Origin: Ignavibacteria bacterium
GTDB lineage: Bacteria; Bacteroidota; Ignavibacteria; Kapaibacteriales; UBA4661
DNA length: 64,000 bases
Assembly: GCA_013298775.1 (NCBI GenBank)
Contig: JAAFIV010000015.1
Coordinates: 1-64,000, forward strand
Reading direction: 5' to 3'
Shown here: positions 7,970 to 16,809 of the stretch, piece by piece
Numbering within the stretch: position 1 is the first letter of the stretch
Layout of the letters: every line of letters starts with the position of its first letter
The notes under the pieces: generated by a model
Seen by the model: the letters and a program-made list of their open reading frames with translations, nothing else
Told to the model about the DNA's origin: nothing
The model's database searches: none
Translations under genes and position numbers: made by a program

Positions 7970-8200
7970 ATGAAAAAAGGCATTCACCCAAACTATCACG
8001 CGGTTGAAATTGTTCAAACCGACAATACAACCTTTATCACTCGCTCGTGCTTCAAAAGCGACCGTATGGTGTTGGATATTGATTCTAAATCGCATCCCTT
8101 CTTTACTGGCAAACAAATGCTCGTGGATACTGCTGGACGCGTGGACCGCTTCAACAAACGCTTTGAAAAAACACAACGCCTCAAAGACGCAACGAAATAA
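7970..8200 (+). CDS. rpmE: 50S ribosomal protein bL31, zinc-free form
   Basis: bL31 forms an intersubunit bridge on the 50S central protuberance. The 76-aa product starts MKKGIHPNYHAVEI and ends with the diagnostic SHPFFTGKQMLVDTAGRVDRFNKRF. The usual four zinc-ligand cysteines are not kept: only one Cys remains, in TRSC, and the SKCHPF position reads SKSHPF. It is therefore a C-minus form that should not bind zinc. In other bacteria such forms replace the zinc form during zinc limitation; whether a zinc-binding paralog exists elsewhere cannot be seen here. It is preceded by the small basic ORF and followed by rpsR. Confidence 0.93.
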   Translation: MKKGIHPNYHAVEIVQTDNTTFITRSCFKSDRMVLDIDSKSHPFFTGKQMLVDTAGRVDRFNKRFEKTQRLKDATK

Positions 8201-8256
8201 GCCGCAGCGTTTCTTGGCGACGACTAAGGAACACGAGAGAAACAATTCATTCAATG

Positions 8257-8342
8257 TTATCCACGAATCGCACGAATGAACACGAATCAGAAGCCTCAAC
8301 AATGGTGTCAAATTTGTGAAGATTCGTGTGATTCGTGGACAA
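8257..8342. repeat. palindromic repeat (family H)
   Basis: The arms CCACGAATCGCACGAATGAACACGAATC and GATTCGTGTGATTCGTGGAC flank a ~35-bp loop between rpmE and rpsR. It contains a TTATCCACG sequence at its left edge. No second copy is seen in the window. Confidence 0.65.
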
Positions 8343-8415
8343 AAATATTATGAGTTATTTCGCTCACATCCCTAAGCTAGAAAATTTTTATTATCATCGT
8401 TCATTGTCCTAAATC

Positions 8416-8703
8416 ATGCGTAACAATAACCAATCGAACAACGCTAACTCGGTGTACGTCGGCGCACGCAATAAGCGTCAAGAAACGGCAAAGCCGCGTA
8501 AACGCCGCAACCCGCTTCGTGAATCGCGCTATGTTGATTATCTCGACGTGAAATTCCTTGACCGTTACATCAACGACCAAGGTAAAATTCTTCCTCGTCG
8601 TATCACGGGCGCAAACGCACACCAACAACGCCTTATTGCAGGTGCAATCAAGCACGCACGCCACCTCGCGCTTATCACCTTCGTTGAACAAGACGTTGCG
8701 TAA
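8416..8703 (+). CDS. rpsR: 30S ribosomal protein bS18
   Basis: bS18 binds the 30S platform next to bS6. The 95-aa product has the family core: [53 protein letters not shown]. The N-terminal ~30 residues are Asn- and basic-rich. rpsF (S6), ssb and rplI, its usual partners, are not adjacent. It stands 215 bp after rpmE with a palindromic repeat between, and a strong terminator follows. The identification is secure. Confidence 0.95.
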   Translation: MRNNNQSNNANSVYVGARNKRQETAKPRKRRNPLRESRYVDYLDVKFLDRYINDQGKILPRRITGANAHQQRLIAGAIKHARHLALITFVEQDVA

Positions 8704-8755
8704 TAAGCTCTCCAATGCTGCGTAAAATCTTGCTCTTCTCTAGGCTCGACCATAC

Positions 8756-8799
8756 AAAAAAGCTATTCTGTACCACTTGTGCAGAGTAGCTTTTTTTTT
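8756..8799 (+). terminator. Rho-independent terminator after rpsR
   Basis: AGCTAtTCTG and CAGAgTAGCT form a stem around a short loop, with an A-run before and nine T's after, 53 bp past the rpsR stop. Confidence 0.85.
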
Positions 8800-8894
8800 G
8801 AATGCAGCCAATAAACACCGCAGAAAAGCTCAACTTTTTCCGCTTGCACACGTATATTTGGCGTGTACTCTTCCTTCGTTGTCAAAAATGTAAG

Positions 8895-8991
8895 CCCTCA
8901 CCTCGCTCTACGAGCGACCCTCTCCCAGAGGTAGAGGGTAAAAGTTCTGTATCTTGCCCCTCTACCTCTGGGAGAGGGGTTGGGGTGAGGG
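8895..8991. repeat. palindromic repeat family G, copy 1
   Basis: CCCTCACCTCG...CCCTCTCCCAGAGGTAGAGGG is paired with CCCCTCTACCTCTGGGAGAGGGGTTGGGGTGAGGG. A second copy in inverted orientation lies at 11371-11473, so the pair flanks the large envelope gene between them. Confidence 0.85.
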
Positions 8992-9046
8992 AAAAACGCT
9001 TACGTTGATGATATTGATTCTTCCTTCGTTGTCAAAAAATTTACCA

Positions 9047-11284
9047 ATGTATTTCACTCTGTTCCAAAGCATCAAAAACCTCGTCAGCATGGCGCGAAAG
9101 CACGTTGTTGTGCGATGTTGTGCCATTCTTGCGCTTTACTGTTTTTGCCTCGTCGTGCCAGAAAGAGAGATAGTTGCACAAGAAACAAAATCCATAGAAA
9201 TACAATCCATAGAAATACAATCCGCAGAAGCAAGGAATAATGAGCTTTCCAGCCTTTTCTCCGCATCCTTTCTCGCGCCCGACACCACGCGCACCGAGTA
9301 TGCAGGATTGTTCGTGCATTACATTTTGGGCGGCTTTAGCCCGCGCCTTGCAGATTATCCCGATAATTGGATAGCATCCTACACACCGCTTCGTAGCTCG
9401 TTTCGCACGATTTCCTTTGGTCTGAATTCCGATTCCCCTTTTCGTTTGCCCTTTCTCACCAAACGCCAGAACAACGCATGGTTTCAGGGTTTACGCTTCG
9501 GTGTGCAGATTGAAGCGCAGCTTTCGGATATTAGTATTGTTGAAAGCTCAGATTCTGTGCGCCTTGCAAACGGTTCGGTCTTGCGGGGCGAATTTCAGCA
9601 CAGCGCGTTTGCGAACTTGCGCTCACTCGCTCTCACGCCAAGCCTCCGCTATACGCTCGCTTCAGGGCTGACAGCAAGCATTGGTGCGCGTTTGGGCGTA
9701 GTGAACAGTAGCAATATCCGCATGGTGGATACGATTATTGCGCTGCGCTCAGGAGGCACTGCGCCGCTTGCAGAGAATCTGCTCCGTCCTATCATTGACG
9801 ACGCACGTATTCGCGGCTTGCGAGCCGATGAATTCAGCATTGTTGCAGGAATTGGCTACAACATTCGCCTTGATAAACTCCTGCAAATTCGTCCCGAAGT
9901 GCTTGCCAATATTCCCATAAAAAGCTCCAACGATTCCTCGCGCTGGCGAAACACCGCGCCGTCGCTGCGTTTTGGCGTGAGCGTGATGTTCAATACCGAA
10001 AAAGTTATTCCCGTGCCAGATACGACCTATATCCGCGATACCGCAATCGTGCTGGTGGCGTACAATCAAAAACCGCTTCTGCGCATTGTTTCGCGCCGCG
10101 TGGAGGTGCGTCCGGCGGAGTACCCAGAAGAGCCGCCGTCGGTGAAAATTGAGGAATCGTATCGGCGGGAAATTCCGAAGCCGAAACCTATCCTCACAGC
10201 CAGTATTGATGCGGAGTTCGCGCTCTTGCCGCCGCGTAAAAATGTGCGTGATAGCCTTACGCGGGAAGCCGTTCTTGCGAGTGCGCAATTTCGGCGCACA
10301 CTCAGTTTGAATGCCGAAAAAACAGCAATCCGCTTTACGCCAATCTGCGCAAACAGCACCAATGCGAGCTTGTATGCAGATGCGTTGCAGGAATACTTTT
10401 CTGTGCCGCCTCTTAGCTTGCAACGCCTTGAAAGCAGCACCAATACTATTCTCGCTGATACAACGCTGCTTGTCTCCGCGCTGCCGTACATTCGCTTCAC
10501 GCCGCGTGTGGTGAGTGAAATTTCCCTGAAAGGCACGGAATTACGCATTGTGCGCGAGCGTCCGCGTGGCAGAAGTGGCGTGGAATCATCGCTTGCTGGA
10601 AAAGCTGTGCAGAAAGAGTCTCCGCAGAAAGAGTCTCCGCAGGAAGCGCGGCGCATCACGCTTGCTGTTTTCACCGATACGAGCGCGAATGTTCGTGAGC
10701 AAGCAGGCAGCGGCGGCGGTGGAGCGCAAATTCTCTGGTCTCCCACGCGGCAGCCCGATATGTTTATTGCTCCAAACGAGCGTCTTTTCTATGCGTTTCG
10801 GGTGTTTGATGAGGAAGGCGCGGAAGCAACGGTGGATTCAGGTTCTATTACGCTTCGCACCGAACCAAACACAGGAAACTTAGGCGTAAAGCGGAGTATA
10901 GAGGTGTATGCTTTTGAGAACAATGTGAATTTAGCAGATTTTATGCGCTCGCTCATTGCGATAAATATTCAAAACGCCGAGCGCGTCTGTATTGTCCCGC
11001 CGCAAGGAATGACGGCACATTCAGGCAATGACAGCACAAAAAACGATGCAAATGAAATGCGTTTACGGGTGCAGCTTTTGGAACGGAGTTTGCCAAATGC
11101 AGAGCAGCAAACCTTGAGTATTTTTTCGCAATTACCTTCCTTCAACGCAAGTAATGGTGAGGCTTTTGAGGAAAGTTTATTGCAATCGCCCACGCGCCCA
11201 CCCACTGCGCTTTCTGAGCGCGAACAACGTTTGCGGACAACGCTTGCGCAAATGCTGCTTGTTTTTGTTGAACGCCGCTTGTAG
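9047..11284 (+). CDS. Large envelope protein: N-terminal barrel-like region, Ig-like/OmpA-related C-terminus
   Basis: The ATG at 9047 gives 745 aa; an ATG at 9089 is equally plausible and starts nearer the signal peptide (VVRCCAILALYCFCLVV). The TTG start in the track at 8956 lies in a repeat. Residues ~50-340 have the alternating amphipathic pattern of outer-membrane barrels, ending RFGVSVMF. The next ~350 residues resemble the region between the two OmpA modules of the giant protein at 56230-61011: PYIRFTPRVVSE..., ILWSPTR..., YAFRVFDEEGAEATVDSGSITL against PLVRFRTNALSQ..., LQWNTAT..., YSLGVQDESGASVVAG. The last part is OmpA-like but lacks the standard peptidoglycan-binding motif. The function is unknown; an envelope-anchoring or structural role is inference. 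Confidence 0.7.
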   Translation: MYFTLFQSIKNLVSMARKHVVVRCCAILALYCFCLVVPEREIVAQETKSIEIQSIEIQSAEARNNELSSLFSASFLAPDTTRTEYAGLFVHYILGGFSPRLADYPDNWIASYTPLRSSFRTISFGLNSDSPFRLPFLTKRQNNAWFQGLRFGVQIEAQLSDISIVESSDSVRLANGSVLRGEFQHSAFANLRSLALTPSLRYTLASGLTASIGARLGVVNSSNIRMVDTIIALRSGGTAPLAENLLRPIIDDARIRGLRADEFSIVAGIGYNIRLDKLLQIRPEVLANIPIKSSNDSSRWRNTAPSLRFGVSVMFNTEKVIPVPDTTYIRDTAIVLVAYNQKPLLRIVSRRVEVRPAEYPEEPPSVKIEESYRREIPKPKPILTASIDAEFALLPPRKNVRDSLTREAVLASAQFRRTLSLNAEKTAIRFTPICANSTNASLYADALQEYFSVPPLSLQRLESSTNTILADTTLLVSALPYIRFTPRVVSEISLKGTELRIVRERPRGRSGVESSLAGKAVQKESPQKESPQEARRITLAVFTDTSANVREQAGSGGGGAQILWSPTRQPDMFIAPNERLFYAFRVFDEEGAEATVDSGSITLRTEPNTGNLGVKRSIEVYAFENNVNLADFMRSLIAINIQNAERVCIVPPQGMTAHSGNDSTKNDANEMRLRVQLLERSLPNAEQQTLSIFSQLPSFNASNGEAFEESLLQSPTRPPTALSEREQRLRTTLAQMLLVFVERRL

Positions 11285-11332
11285 GCTTGGGTTTTGACTC
11301 TTTAGGTTGCGCGGTAATTACACTCGTTTGCC

Positions 11333-11503
11333 CCCTTTATCAAGCAGGGCTGCTAAGTGTCTCGTGTTTTCCCTCATCCCAACCCTTCTCCCAGAGGGAG
11401 AAGGGCAAGACATAGAGCCAATTCTTTACCCTCGCCCTCTGGGAGAGGGTCTCGCGCAGCGAGGGGTGAGGGGAGAATGTAGCAGCCCTGCCTTTATCAA
11501 GGG
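11333..11503. repeat. palindromic repeat family G, copy 2, with extra outer arms
   Basis: The core 11371-11473 is the inverse of the copy at 8895. It is enclosed by further arms, CCCTTTATCAAGCAGGGCTGCTA and TAGCAGCCCTGCCTTTATCAAGGG, giving a nested palindrome of about 170 bp between the envelope gene and the convergent metallophosphoesterase. Confidence 0.8.
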
Positions 11504-11537
11504 AGCGAATTCAACAGCGTTTTTCAACAACCAGCTT

Positions 11538-13040
11538 CTACGCTCTCTTCAAGGTAATCAGCGTAATTTCAGGCGGAATACCAATCCGCACGGGAACGCC
11601 CGTTGTGCCGATACCGCGATTCACGTAAATATGCTGCGCCGTACCATGCTCGCTCGCATACAAGCCTGCACACTGCCGATACAGCAACGATGCGGGACTT
11701 AGCTCCATACCTGCAAATTGTACGCCCATCTGCCCGCCGTGCGTATGTCCCGCCAACACGAGGTCAATGCTGAGTTCGTCGCCATTGGCGAGAATGCTGG
11801 TTTTTCCATGAACTTTTTTATCCCAAAACGTGGGGTCATGCGCAAGGAGAATCGTAGAGTATTCCGCAGAAAGCCCATCCAGAGACTTGTTCAAGTCGCC
11901 GTAGTTTTGGCGTAAGCCAACATTGTCAATCGCCGCAAGCTGAAGAATTTCCCCGTCAATGCTGAAGTTTGTGTTTTGATTCACGAGTAAATTCACCCCT
12001 GCCGCCCGCACTGCATCAAGCAACTCCTGATGCGAATCCCCGCCAACGTAATGGTCGTGATTGCCCAAGCAGCCCCACACGCCAAGCGGCGCGAAATCTC
12101 GCTTGCCAGCATTTAAGCACATTGCGTGAATTTCTGGCAAAATAATCGGCAATTCGTCCGCTTTCCAATTCACCCAATCGCCTGTAATCATCAGCATATC
12201 GGGCTTCAACGATTCCACAATGCGCCGCGCTTCCTGCATCGGCTGTTCGGAGAAAAACGAGCCAGCATGAAGGTCGGAAATTTGAGCAATGGTCAAGCCT
12301 TCAAAGGCGCGAGGCAAATTTTTAATGGGAATTGTTACTGGGTGTACGTGAAAATCGTACAAGGTATAAACAGCGTCCACTCCCAAGACCAGCACTGGAG
12401 CGGCTGCCAGACCATATCCTGCCAACTTCGCGCTTTTCTCCAAAAATGCCCGCCGCGAAAGCGATGCGCTGGAAAGCTGATTGATACTTGGCTGTGGCGT
12501 ATTTGCTCTATCACTATTTGCTGTATCACTCGGAATGAAGAATATCTGCACAGTGCGAAGCATACGCACAGGAAAAGATAAACGAGAAATTTCGCCCGAA
12601 TCCCGCATTGCAGCTTGCTTCCACGCATTGACAATTTTTCCTTTCAAGCGCACAATAACGCCCTTGCTCCAATCGTACACCGACCACACGCCGCTCACAA
12701 CGCGGGGACTAAAATGCTTTTCAATCCAACGCATAATCCAATAGCCCGCAATCCCAGCAACGACGGCAATCTTGGGCATATACCAGTACGTGAGCGTCCG
12801 ATGCAAAACCTTATTCAACAAACTTGGATGCAGCTCGGTTTGGCGCAAATACACAGTAAAGGGAAACGTGAAAAACAGCACCACGCCAAGCGCAATAGGC
12901 ACACGATACCACCACGCCGACCAGCCGCGCGAGCGCACAAATGCTCGCCATGACAGTAGGACAATAAGGTCTAATGCGGTTTGCAGAACGCCAACCGAGA
13001 TAAAAAACAGCAAAAGACGATATGAAAATTCAACCGACAT
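11538..13040 (-). CDS. Membrane metallophosphoesterase (calcineurin-like, YkuE type)
   Basis: The ATG at 13040 gives 500 aa. The first ~110 residues contain about three hydrophobic segments (LLLFFISVGVLQTALDLIVLL and others). A twin-arginine-like RRAFLEKSAKLAGYGLAAAPVLVLG lies near residue 193, then the catalytic domain. The metal-binding motifs are complete: DLHAGSF, GDWVNW, GNHDHY and GHTHGGQMG. The family hydrolyses phosphoesters, and YkuE members act at the cell envelope; the substrate is not evident. The internal RRxFL plus hydrophobic stretch after an N-terminal membrane region is as seen in YkuE-type enzymes. It is convergent with the preceding gene and leftward like the histidine kinase on its right. 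Confidence 0.88.
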   Translation of the reverse strand: MSVEFSYRLLLFFISVGVLQTALDLIVLLSWRAFVRSRGWSAWWYRVPIALGVVLFFTFPFTVYLRQTELHPSLLNKVLHRTLTYWYMPKIAVVAGIAGYWIMRWIEKHFSPRVVSGVWSVYDWSKGVIVRLKGKIVNAWKQAAMRDSGEISRLSFPVRMLRTVQIFFIPSDTANSDRANTPQPSINQLSSASLSRRAFLEKSAKLAGYGLAAAPVLVLGVDAVYTLYDFHVHPVTIPIKNLPRAFEGLTIAQISDLHAGSFFSEQPMQEARRIVESLKPDMLMITGDWVNWKADELPIILPEIHAMCLNAGKRDFAPLGVWGCLGNHDHYVGGDSHQELLDAVRAAGVNLLVNQNTNFSIDGEILQLAAIDNVGLRQNYGDLNKSLDGLSAEYSTILLAHDPTFWDKKVHGKTSILANGDELSIDLVLAGHTHGGQMGVQFAGMELSPASLLYRQCAGLYASEHGTAQHIYVNRGIGTTGVPVRIGIPPEITLITLKRA

Positions 13041-13082
13041 GAGTACGAGAAAATAATGAAAAATGTAGCCCTCAGTTTGCAT

Positions 13083-13196
13083 CTTCCCGTCCTACCGTTT
13101 CTGAACGGTAGAACGGGTTTCACGGTAACAGGGGTAAACGATTCCGGGAAACCCGCCGGACGGCAGCGTTCATGCACTCCTCAGCCGCCCGACGGG
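13083..13196. repeat. palindromic repeats, families E and F2, side by side
   Basis: CTTCCCGTCCTACCGTTTCTGAACGGTAGAACGGGTTTCACGG (family E, also at 27509 and 39168) is followed by GCCGGACGGCAGCGTTCATGCACTCCTCAGCCGCCCGACGGG (also at 23403-23443). They fill most of the gap between the metallophosphoesterase and the histidine kinase. Confidence 0.75.
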
Positions 13197-13203
13197 CAAG
13201 CGG

Positions 13204-14943
13204 TTAGTTGCTTTGTGATTCCAACACCGAAGCATCCAACGGCAGCCAGATAAAGAAAATAGAACCCTTCCCAAGCTGGCTTGTAACCTTGATTTTCCCT
13301 TTGTGCGCTTCCACAACCCACTTCACAATCGACAAACCCAAACCATGCCCGCCAAGCTCGCCAGAGCGCGATTTATCCACGCGGAAGAGGCGGTCAAAAA
13401 TGAGGTCTTGGTCGCTTTCGGGAATGCCTAAGCCCGTATCGGCGACCGACACCAGCGCGGACTCATCCTGCTTGCGCAAGGAAACCGTCACTAAGCCACC
13501 ATGCGGAGTGTACTTGATAGCATTGTCAATGATATTCAAAAATGCTTGGTGCAAGCGCACCTTGTCGCCAAAAATCACCACGTTGCGCTCTACGCTTGAT
13601 TCTACGCGGATATTCTTCTCCTCGCCGAGCATCATTGCATCTTCGACAATATCTTCCAACAGTGCGCTTACGTTCATCACGTTTACATCGAGTGGGACTT
13701 GCCCAGAATCGGCGCGGGAAAGCTCCAGCAAATTTTTCACGACCTGCGACAAACGGCTTACTTCCTCGAGCGCGCTCGACAGTATTTCCTGATATTCTTC
13801 GGTCGTTTTGTCGGAATGCAGTGCCACTTCGAGTTCGCCCATCAAGATTGCAAGCGGGGTGCGGAGTTCGTGCGAGGCATCGCCCGTGAACTGGCGTATT
13901 TGCTTGAAGGAGCGTTCGAGGCGTTCAATCATCGCGTTCAGGGTGCGGGCAAGCTGCGTAATTTCATCATTCACGCGGCGTTCCGGCAAGCGTTGGCTGA
14001 GATTATGTTCGGTAATTTCCTCTGCAAGCTGCGTCATTACTTGCACGGGCTGGACGAAATATTTTGCTAAAAACCATCCGCTTCCCACCGCCAAGAGCAA
14101 AATAAGCGGAAGCGCGAAAATAAGCGAGGAAAAGAGTTTGCCGAGCGTGGTTTCGATTTCATCCACTGGATAGCCCACCGATACTTGCACCGTGCCTGTA
14201 TGATACACAAACATCCGCAAACGCTGCTTGCCAAGCGTGAACTTCGGAACGGTATAACGAAAGGGAAACGTGTCGCCCGCCAGCATACCAACGGCGGGAA
14301 GCGGCAACTGGCGGACTTTCTGCTGCAATAAATTTTCCGACCGCCAAACAATCACGCCCGACGAGTCCGCCACTTGAATAAAGTAATTTTTCGGATTCAA
14401 CAAAATATGCTCATACACCGCAGACCAGACCACATCTGCCTTTTCCTCGACTTGCACTGCCGTATCTTTCGGCGGCGGCATCGGTCCGACGAAGCGTTTG
14501 CGCTCTTCGGCACGAAAAAAAGCAAAATAATCTTTGGAAGCATTTGCGCGTCCTGCATTTTGGGTGCGTTGTCGGCGCAATGCTTTTGTTTGTGCGGCTT
14601 TTCGCAATGCTTCTGCCGATATTTCTTGTCCTGACAAGCCTTTCGAGGAATCCGATTGCACAAGATTTGTATTTGCCGAGCTTGTATTTATCGAACTCAC
14701 AGCCTGTTTTGCTTTACGCGGACGCTCCGAAAGCGAGGGACGAAGCGGCTCGCGGGTTTCTTCCTGTTTTTTGCGAATGATGTAATCCAGCGATTCCGCC
14801 ACGCGCTGCAAGGAAGAATCAAGGTTGTCGTTCAGTTCCTGCTGCACCGCCACGTATGTTACCACGCCAATAACCAGCAATGGCACAGCGACGATAGCCG
14901 TGTACCAGAGCGTGAGGCGAAGGCGGAAGGAGATTTGCAGCAT
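13204..14943 (-). CDS. Sensor histidine kinase, HAMP type
   Basis: 579 aa, starting at the ATG at 14943. Transmembrane segment 1 is about residues 10-32 (LWYTAIVAVPLLVIGVVTYVAV). A periplasmic sensor of about 240 residues with a low-complexity Ala/Lys/Arg part follows. Transmembrane segment 2 is near 271-298, then HAMP. The phospho-acceptor is in FTGDASHELRTPLAILMGELEVAL (His about 352). The ATPase region has N box DNAIKYTPHGG, G1 VADTGLGIPESD and G2 GGHGLGLSIVKWV. It matches EnvZ/BaeS-like kinases often paired with OmpR-type regulators. No response regulator is adjacent, so its partner must be elsewhere. The ligand is unknown. Confidence 0.92.
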   Translation of the reverse strand: MLQISFRLRLTLWYTAIVAVPLLVIGVVTYVAVQQELNDNLDSSLQRVAESLDYIIRKKQEETREPLRPSLSERPRKAKQAVSSINTSSANTNLVQSDSSKGLSGQEISAEALRKAAQTKALRRQRTQNAGRANASKDYFAFFRAEERKRFVGPMPPPKDTAVQVEEKADVVWSAVYEHILLNPKNYFIQVADSSGVIVWRSENLLQQKVRQLPLPAVGMLAGDTFPFRYTVPKFTLGKQRLRMFVYHTGTVQVSVGYPVDEIETTLGKLFSSLIFALPLILLLAVGSGWFLAKYFVQPVQVMTQLAEEITEHNLSQRLPERRVNDEITQLARTLNAMIERLERSFKQIRQFTGDASHELRTPLAILMGELEVALHSDKTTEEYQEILSSALEEVSRLSQVVKNLLELSRADSGQVPLDVNVMNVSALLEDIVEDAMMLGEEKNIRVESSVERNVVIFGDKVRLHQAFLNIIDNAIKYTPHGGLVTVSLRKQDESALVSVADTGLGIPESDQDLIFDRLFRVDKSRSGELGGHGLGLSIVKWVVEAHKGKIKVTSQLGKGSIFFIWLPLDASVLESQSN

Positions 14944-14983
14944 GGACTGGGATTTTGGAGATTGTTCGTTACGGCTCAGGTCT

Positions 14984-15272
14984 TGATTTAGGAACGCGGA
15001 CTTAGAGGACTAAATACATGATTCTTGAAATAAGCAACGATTATTGGAACGCGGATGAGGTCCCAGACTATCAGGATGTTGAGGACTTTTCTCCGTCTTC
15101 CACATCCTCTAAGTCCGCAAATCTGCGTTCTTTACTCACAACGTTCATTATCACTGCATAATGTAAGAATCATGTACTAAAGAAGACTTTTGAGGACTCA
15201 ATGATAATTGCAACAAAGGTCAGAGTCCTGACCAGTCCTCAAAAGTCCTCTAAATCCGCGTTCCCTGACGAA
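14984..15272. repeat. compound palindromic repeat, family B
   Basis: GGAACGCGGACTTAGAGGAC, a second GGAACGCGGATGAGG, and the inverse arms CCTCTAAGTCCGC and GTCCTCTAAATCCGCGTTCC make at least two interleaved palindromes. The family recurs at 32151, 39085 (half), 44385 (half) and 46206. Nothing coding is seen in the 14944-15379 gap. Confidence 0.8.
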
Positions 15273-15305
15273 TGAAGAAGTTACGATTACGCACATAACA
15301 ACGAC

Positions 15306-15356
15306 AAAAAACCGCTCCATATCTTATGTTTGGACATGGAGCGGTTTCTATTTTTT
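15306..15356 (-). terminator. Rho-independent terminator of the small CC protein gene
   Basis: On the minus strand AACCGCTCCAT and ATGGAGCGGTT form an 11-bp stem followed by TTTTTTG, just downstream of the gene at 15380-15586. Confidence 0.8.
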
Positions 15357-15379
15357 GCCTTTGAAGCAGATTAGTGCGA

Positions 15380-15586
15380 TTAAGATTTTTTCGCTGTTTC
15401 TACCGTTTTTTCAGCATCAGCTTTTTTGCTTGCTTTTGCTGTTTTAGGAGTGCAGCATTTGTCGCCGCTTTTGCTTGCTGTTGCTTTGTCTTTGCAGCAG
15501 GCTTTGCCGTCGCCATGCGCAAGTGCAGCACTGAAGGAAACAACTGAAATTACGCAAACCGCAACTAATGAACGAAGTGCTTTCAT
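15380..15586 (-). CDS. Small exported Lys/Ala/Cys protein, unknown function
   Basis: 68 aa. Residues 1-23 are a clear signal peptide (MKALRSLVAVCVISVVSFSAALAHG). The mature part of about 45 residues contains two CC pairs (KACCKDK and DKCCTPK) in a Lys/Ala/Ser background with no aromatic residues. It has its own terminator. I recognise no family. Paired vicinal cysteines together with HGDG near the processed N-terminus could bind a metal or be redox-active, but this is speculation. The leader, start codon and terminator make it a convincing real gene despite its size. Confidence 0.75.
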   Translation of the reverse strand: MKALRSLVAVCVISVVSFSAALAHGDGKACCKDKATASKSGDKCCTPKTAKASKKADAEKTVETAKKS

Positions 15587-15743
15587 GTAAAAACTCCTAT
15601 GGAATGTGGGAGAAATTGTGAAGTGTCGCCTGAAGATTGAATGCTAAAGAATCTTTCTTTACGAGCTTCAGAGGACTGAATTGCAATATACAAAAACTAT
15701 GCGAACATTTGTTATTATACGCTCTTTTGTACGTTGCGGACGT

Positions 15744-16295
15744 TTATTTGTTACGGGCAAAAATCTGGCAGACGTAATATGTGTCGCCGCTTTTCACAAC
15801 ACCTATACCAGTGGCTGCATACTGCGGATTTTCCAAGTTTGCAACGTCATTATTTGTTTCCAACCACACACGCACCGCATCCAGCGAAGGGCTACCGCTT
15901 GTTGAGGTTACAACGGCGATGTTACGTTGCATTCCTTGTGTGTTATCGTAGGCATCCACGTCGTTTTTGCTGGTGAAACCTGCAAGATTCACGCTTGCGA
16001 GATTTGCTTGGAGATGACCTTTTGCCATCATTTCAGCGTAACGGCGGGCTGCATTCGAGAGCGAATCGGTTGTTTGTAATTCGCCTAAATGCAAGGATGC
16101 ACGGTGATTATTCACACGTTCCAAAATACTTTCGCCAACATACTTTGGCATGGTGTATTTCGGTAATTCGATGGATTTGCTTTTTTGAATTTGGAATATC
16201 AAGCACACAATCACGACCGCAATAATGATGCGCGGTAACGTAACCAATTTATGTGCTGTTGTTGTCGTGGGCGATGTTGTTGTTGTCGTTTTCAT
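15744..16295 (-). CDS. CAP/SCP-like domain protein, membrane-anchored
   Basis: The ATG at 16295, with GGAGAC upstream on that strand, gives 183 aa. After a Thr-rich cytoplasmic start (MKTTTTTSPTTTT) there is one transmembrane segment (LPRIIIAVVIVCLIFQI), then an extracytoplasmic CAP-superfamily domain. The pattern is ILERVNNHRASLHLGELQTTDSLSNAARRYAEMMAKGHLQAN, with a later VRVWLE and YAATGIGVVKSGDTYYVCQIFA, matching the CAP start helix, 'A' helix and C-terminal strands. One of the canonical CAP His residues may be GHLQAN. Bacterial CAP proteins are mostly of unknown role, often cell-surface. It stands alone. Confidence 0.8.
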   Translation of the reverse strand: MKTTTTTSPTTTTAHKLVTLPRIIIAVVIVCLIFQIQKSKSIELPKYTMPKYVGESILERVNNHRASLHLGELQTTDSLSNAARRYAEMMAKGHLQANLASVNLAGFTSKNDVDAYDNTQGMQRNIAVVTSTSGSPSLDAVRVWLETNNDVANLENPQYAATGIGVVKSGDTYYVCQIFARNK

Positions 16296-16809
16296 AAACC
16301 GTCTCCAGTATTGTTGGTAATGCCCTCTATAATGTTCCAAAACCGTGCCAAAGTGCTTTTACTAGGTTTTATGCGGCTTTCGGGGCGAAAAGTGTCAAGA
16401 ATGCCTGACACTTTTTTGTAAGACTTTGAAAAACGGAAACTAAACTTGACAGTTTATCCACCACATTGCCAGTTTCTGTCTCAGTTTGTTTCATACTACA
16501 AAAATGCAGAATGAGACAACGCCGTCCTAGTGTCCCGAAGTGAGATGTTTGCATGACTGAAAGTCATTGAAGGCTCTTACAAACGGTGCAGACAAGAGTG
16601 TCTGCACTACCGAAGCCGCATGAAAGCTAGTTCTGATGGTAGCACAGACACTCTTGTCTGCGCCACAGGACGCTACATTTATTGCGTTCACAGCTTGACA
16701 GCCTCACACAATACCGCATGAACGCTGAAGTATGTGGATTTATCGCCTATTTTTGGCTATATTTACAGCCCATCAATTAACCACATTTCACCACTTTCCC
16801 CGAAGCATC
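16296..16809. other. Intergenic gap with a short palindromic repeat
   Basis: This is the gap between the divergent CAP gene and the Get3-like gene. It holds a family-A-like palindrome at 16585-16666 (GGTGCAGACAAGAGTGTCTGCACTACC with inverse ending CTCTTGTCTGCGCC). A TATTTTTG box at 16748-16755 could be the -7 element for the ATPase gene, but no TTG is correctly spaced. The 61-aa ORF at 16369-16554 shows no family features and I left it out. Confidence 0.5.
16585..16666. repeat. short palindromic repeat related to family A
   Basis: The arms are GTGCAGACAAGAGTGTCTGCACTACCGAAGCC and GGTAGCACAGACACTCTTGTCTGCGCC. It is related to the sites at 4340-4415 and 50881-50951. Confidence 0.75.

Noticed and set aside
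16369-16554. 61-aa leftward ORF (MQTSHFGTLGRRCL...)
   Set aside because: No homology recognised, no promoter; might be remnant DNA but I cannot support it.
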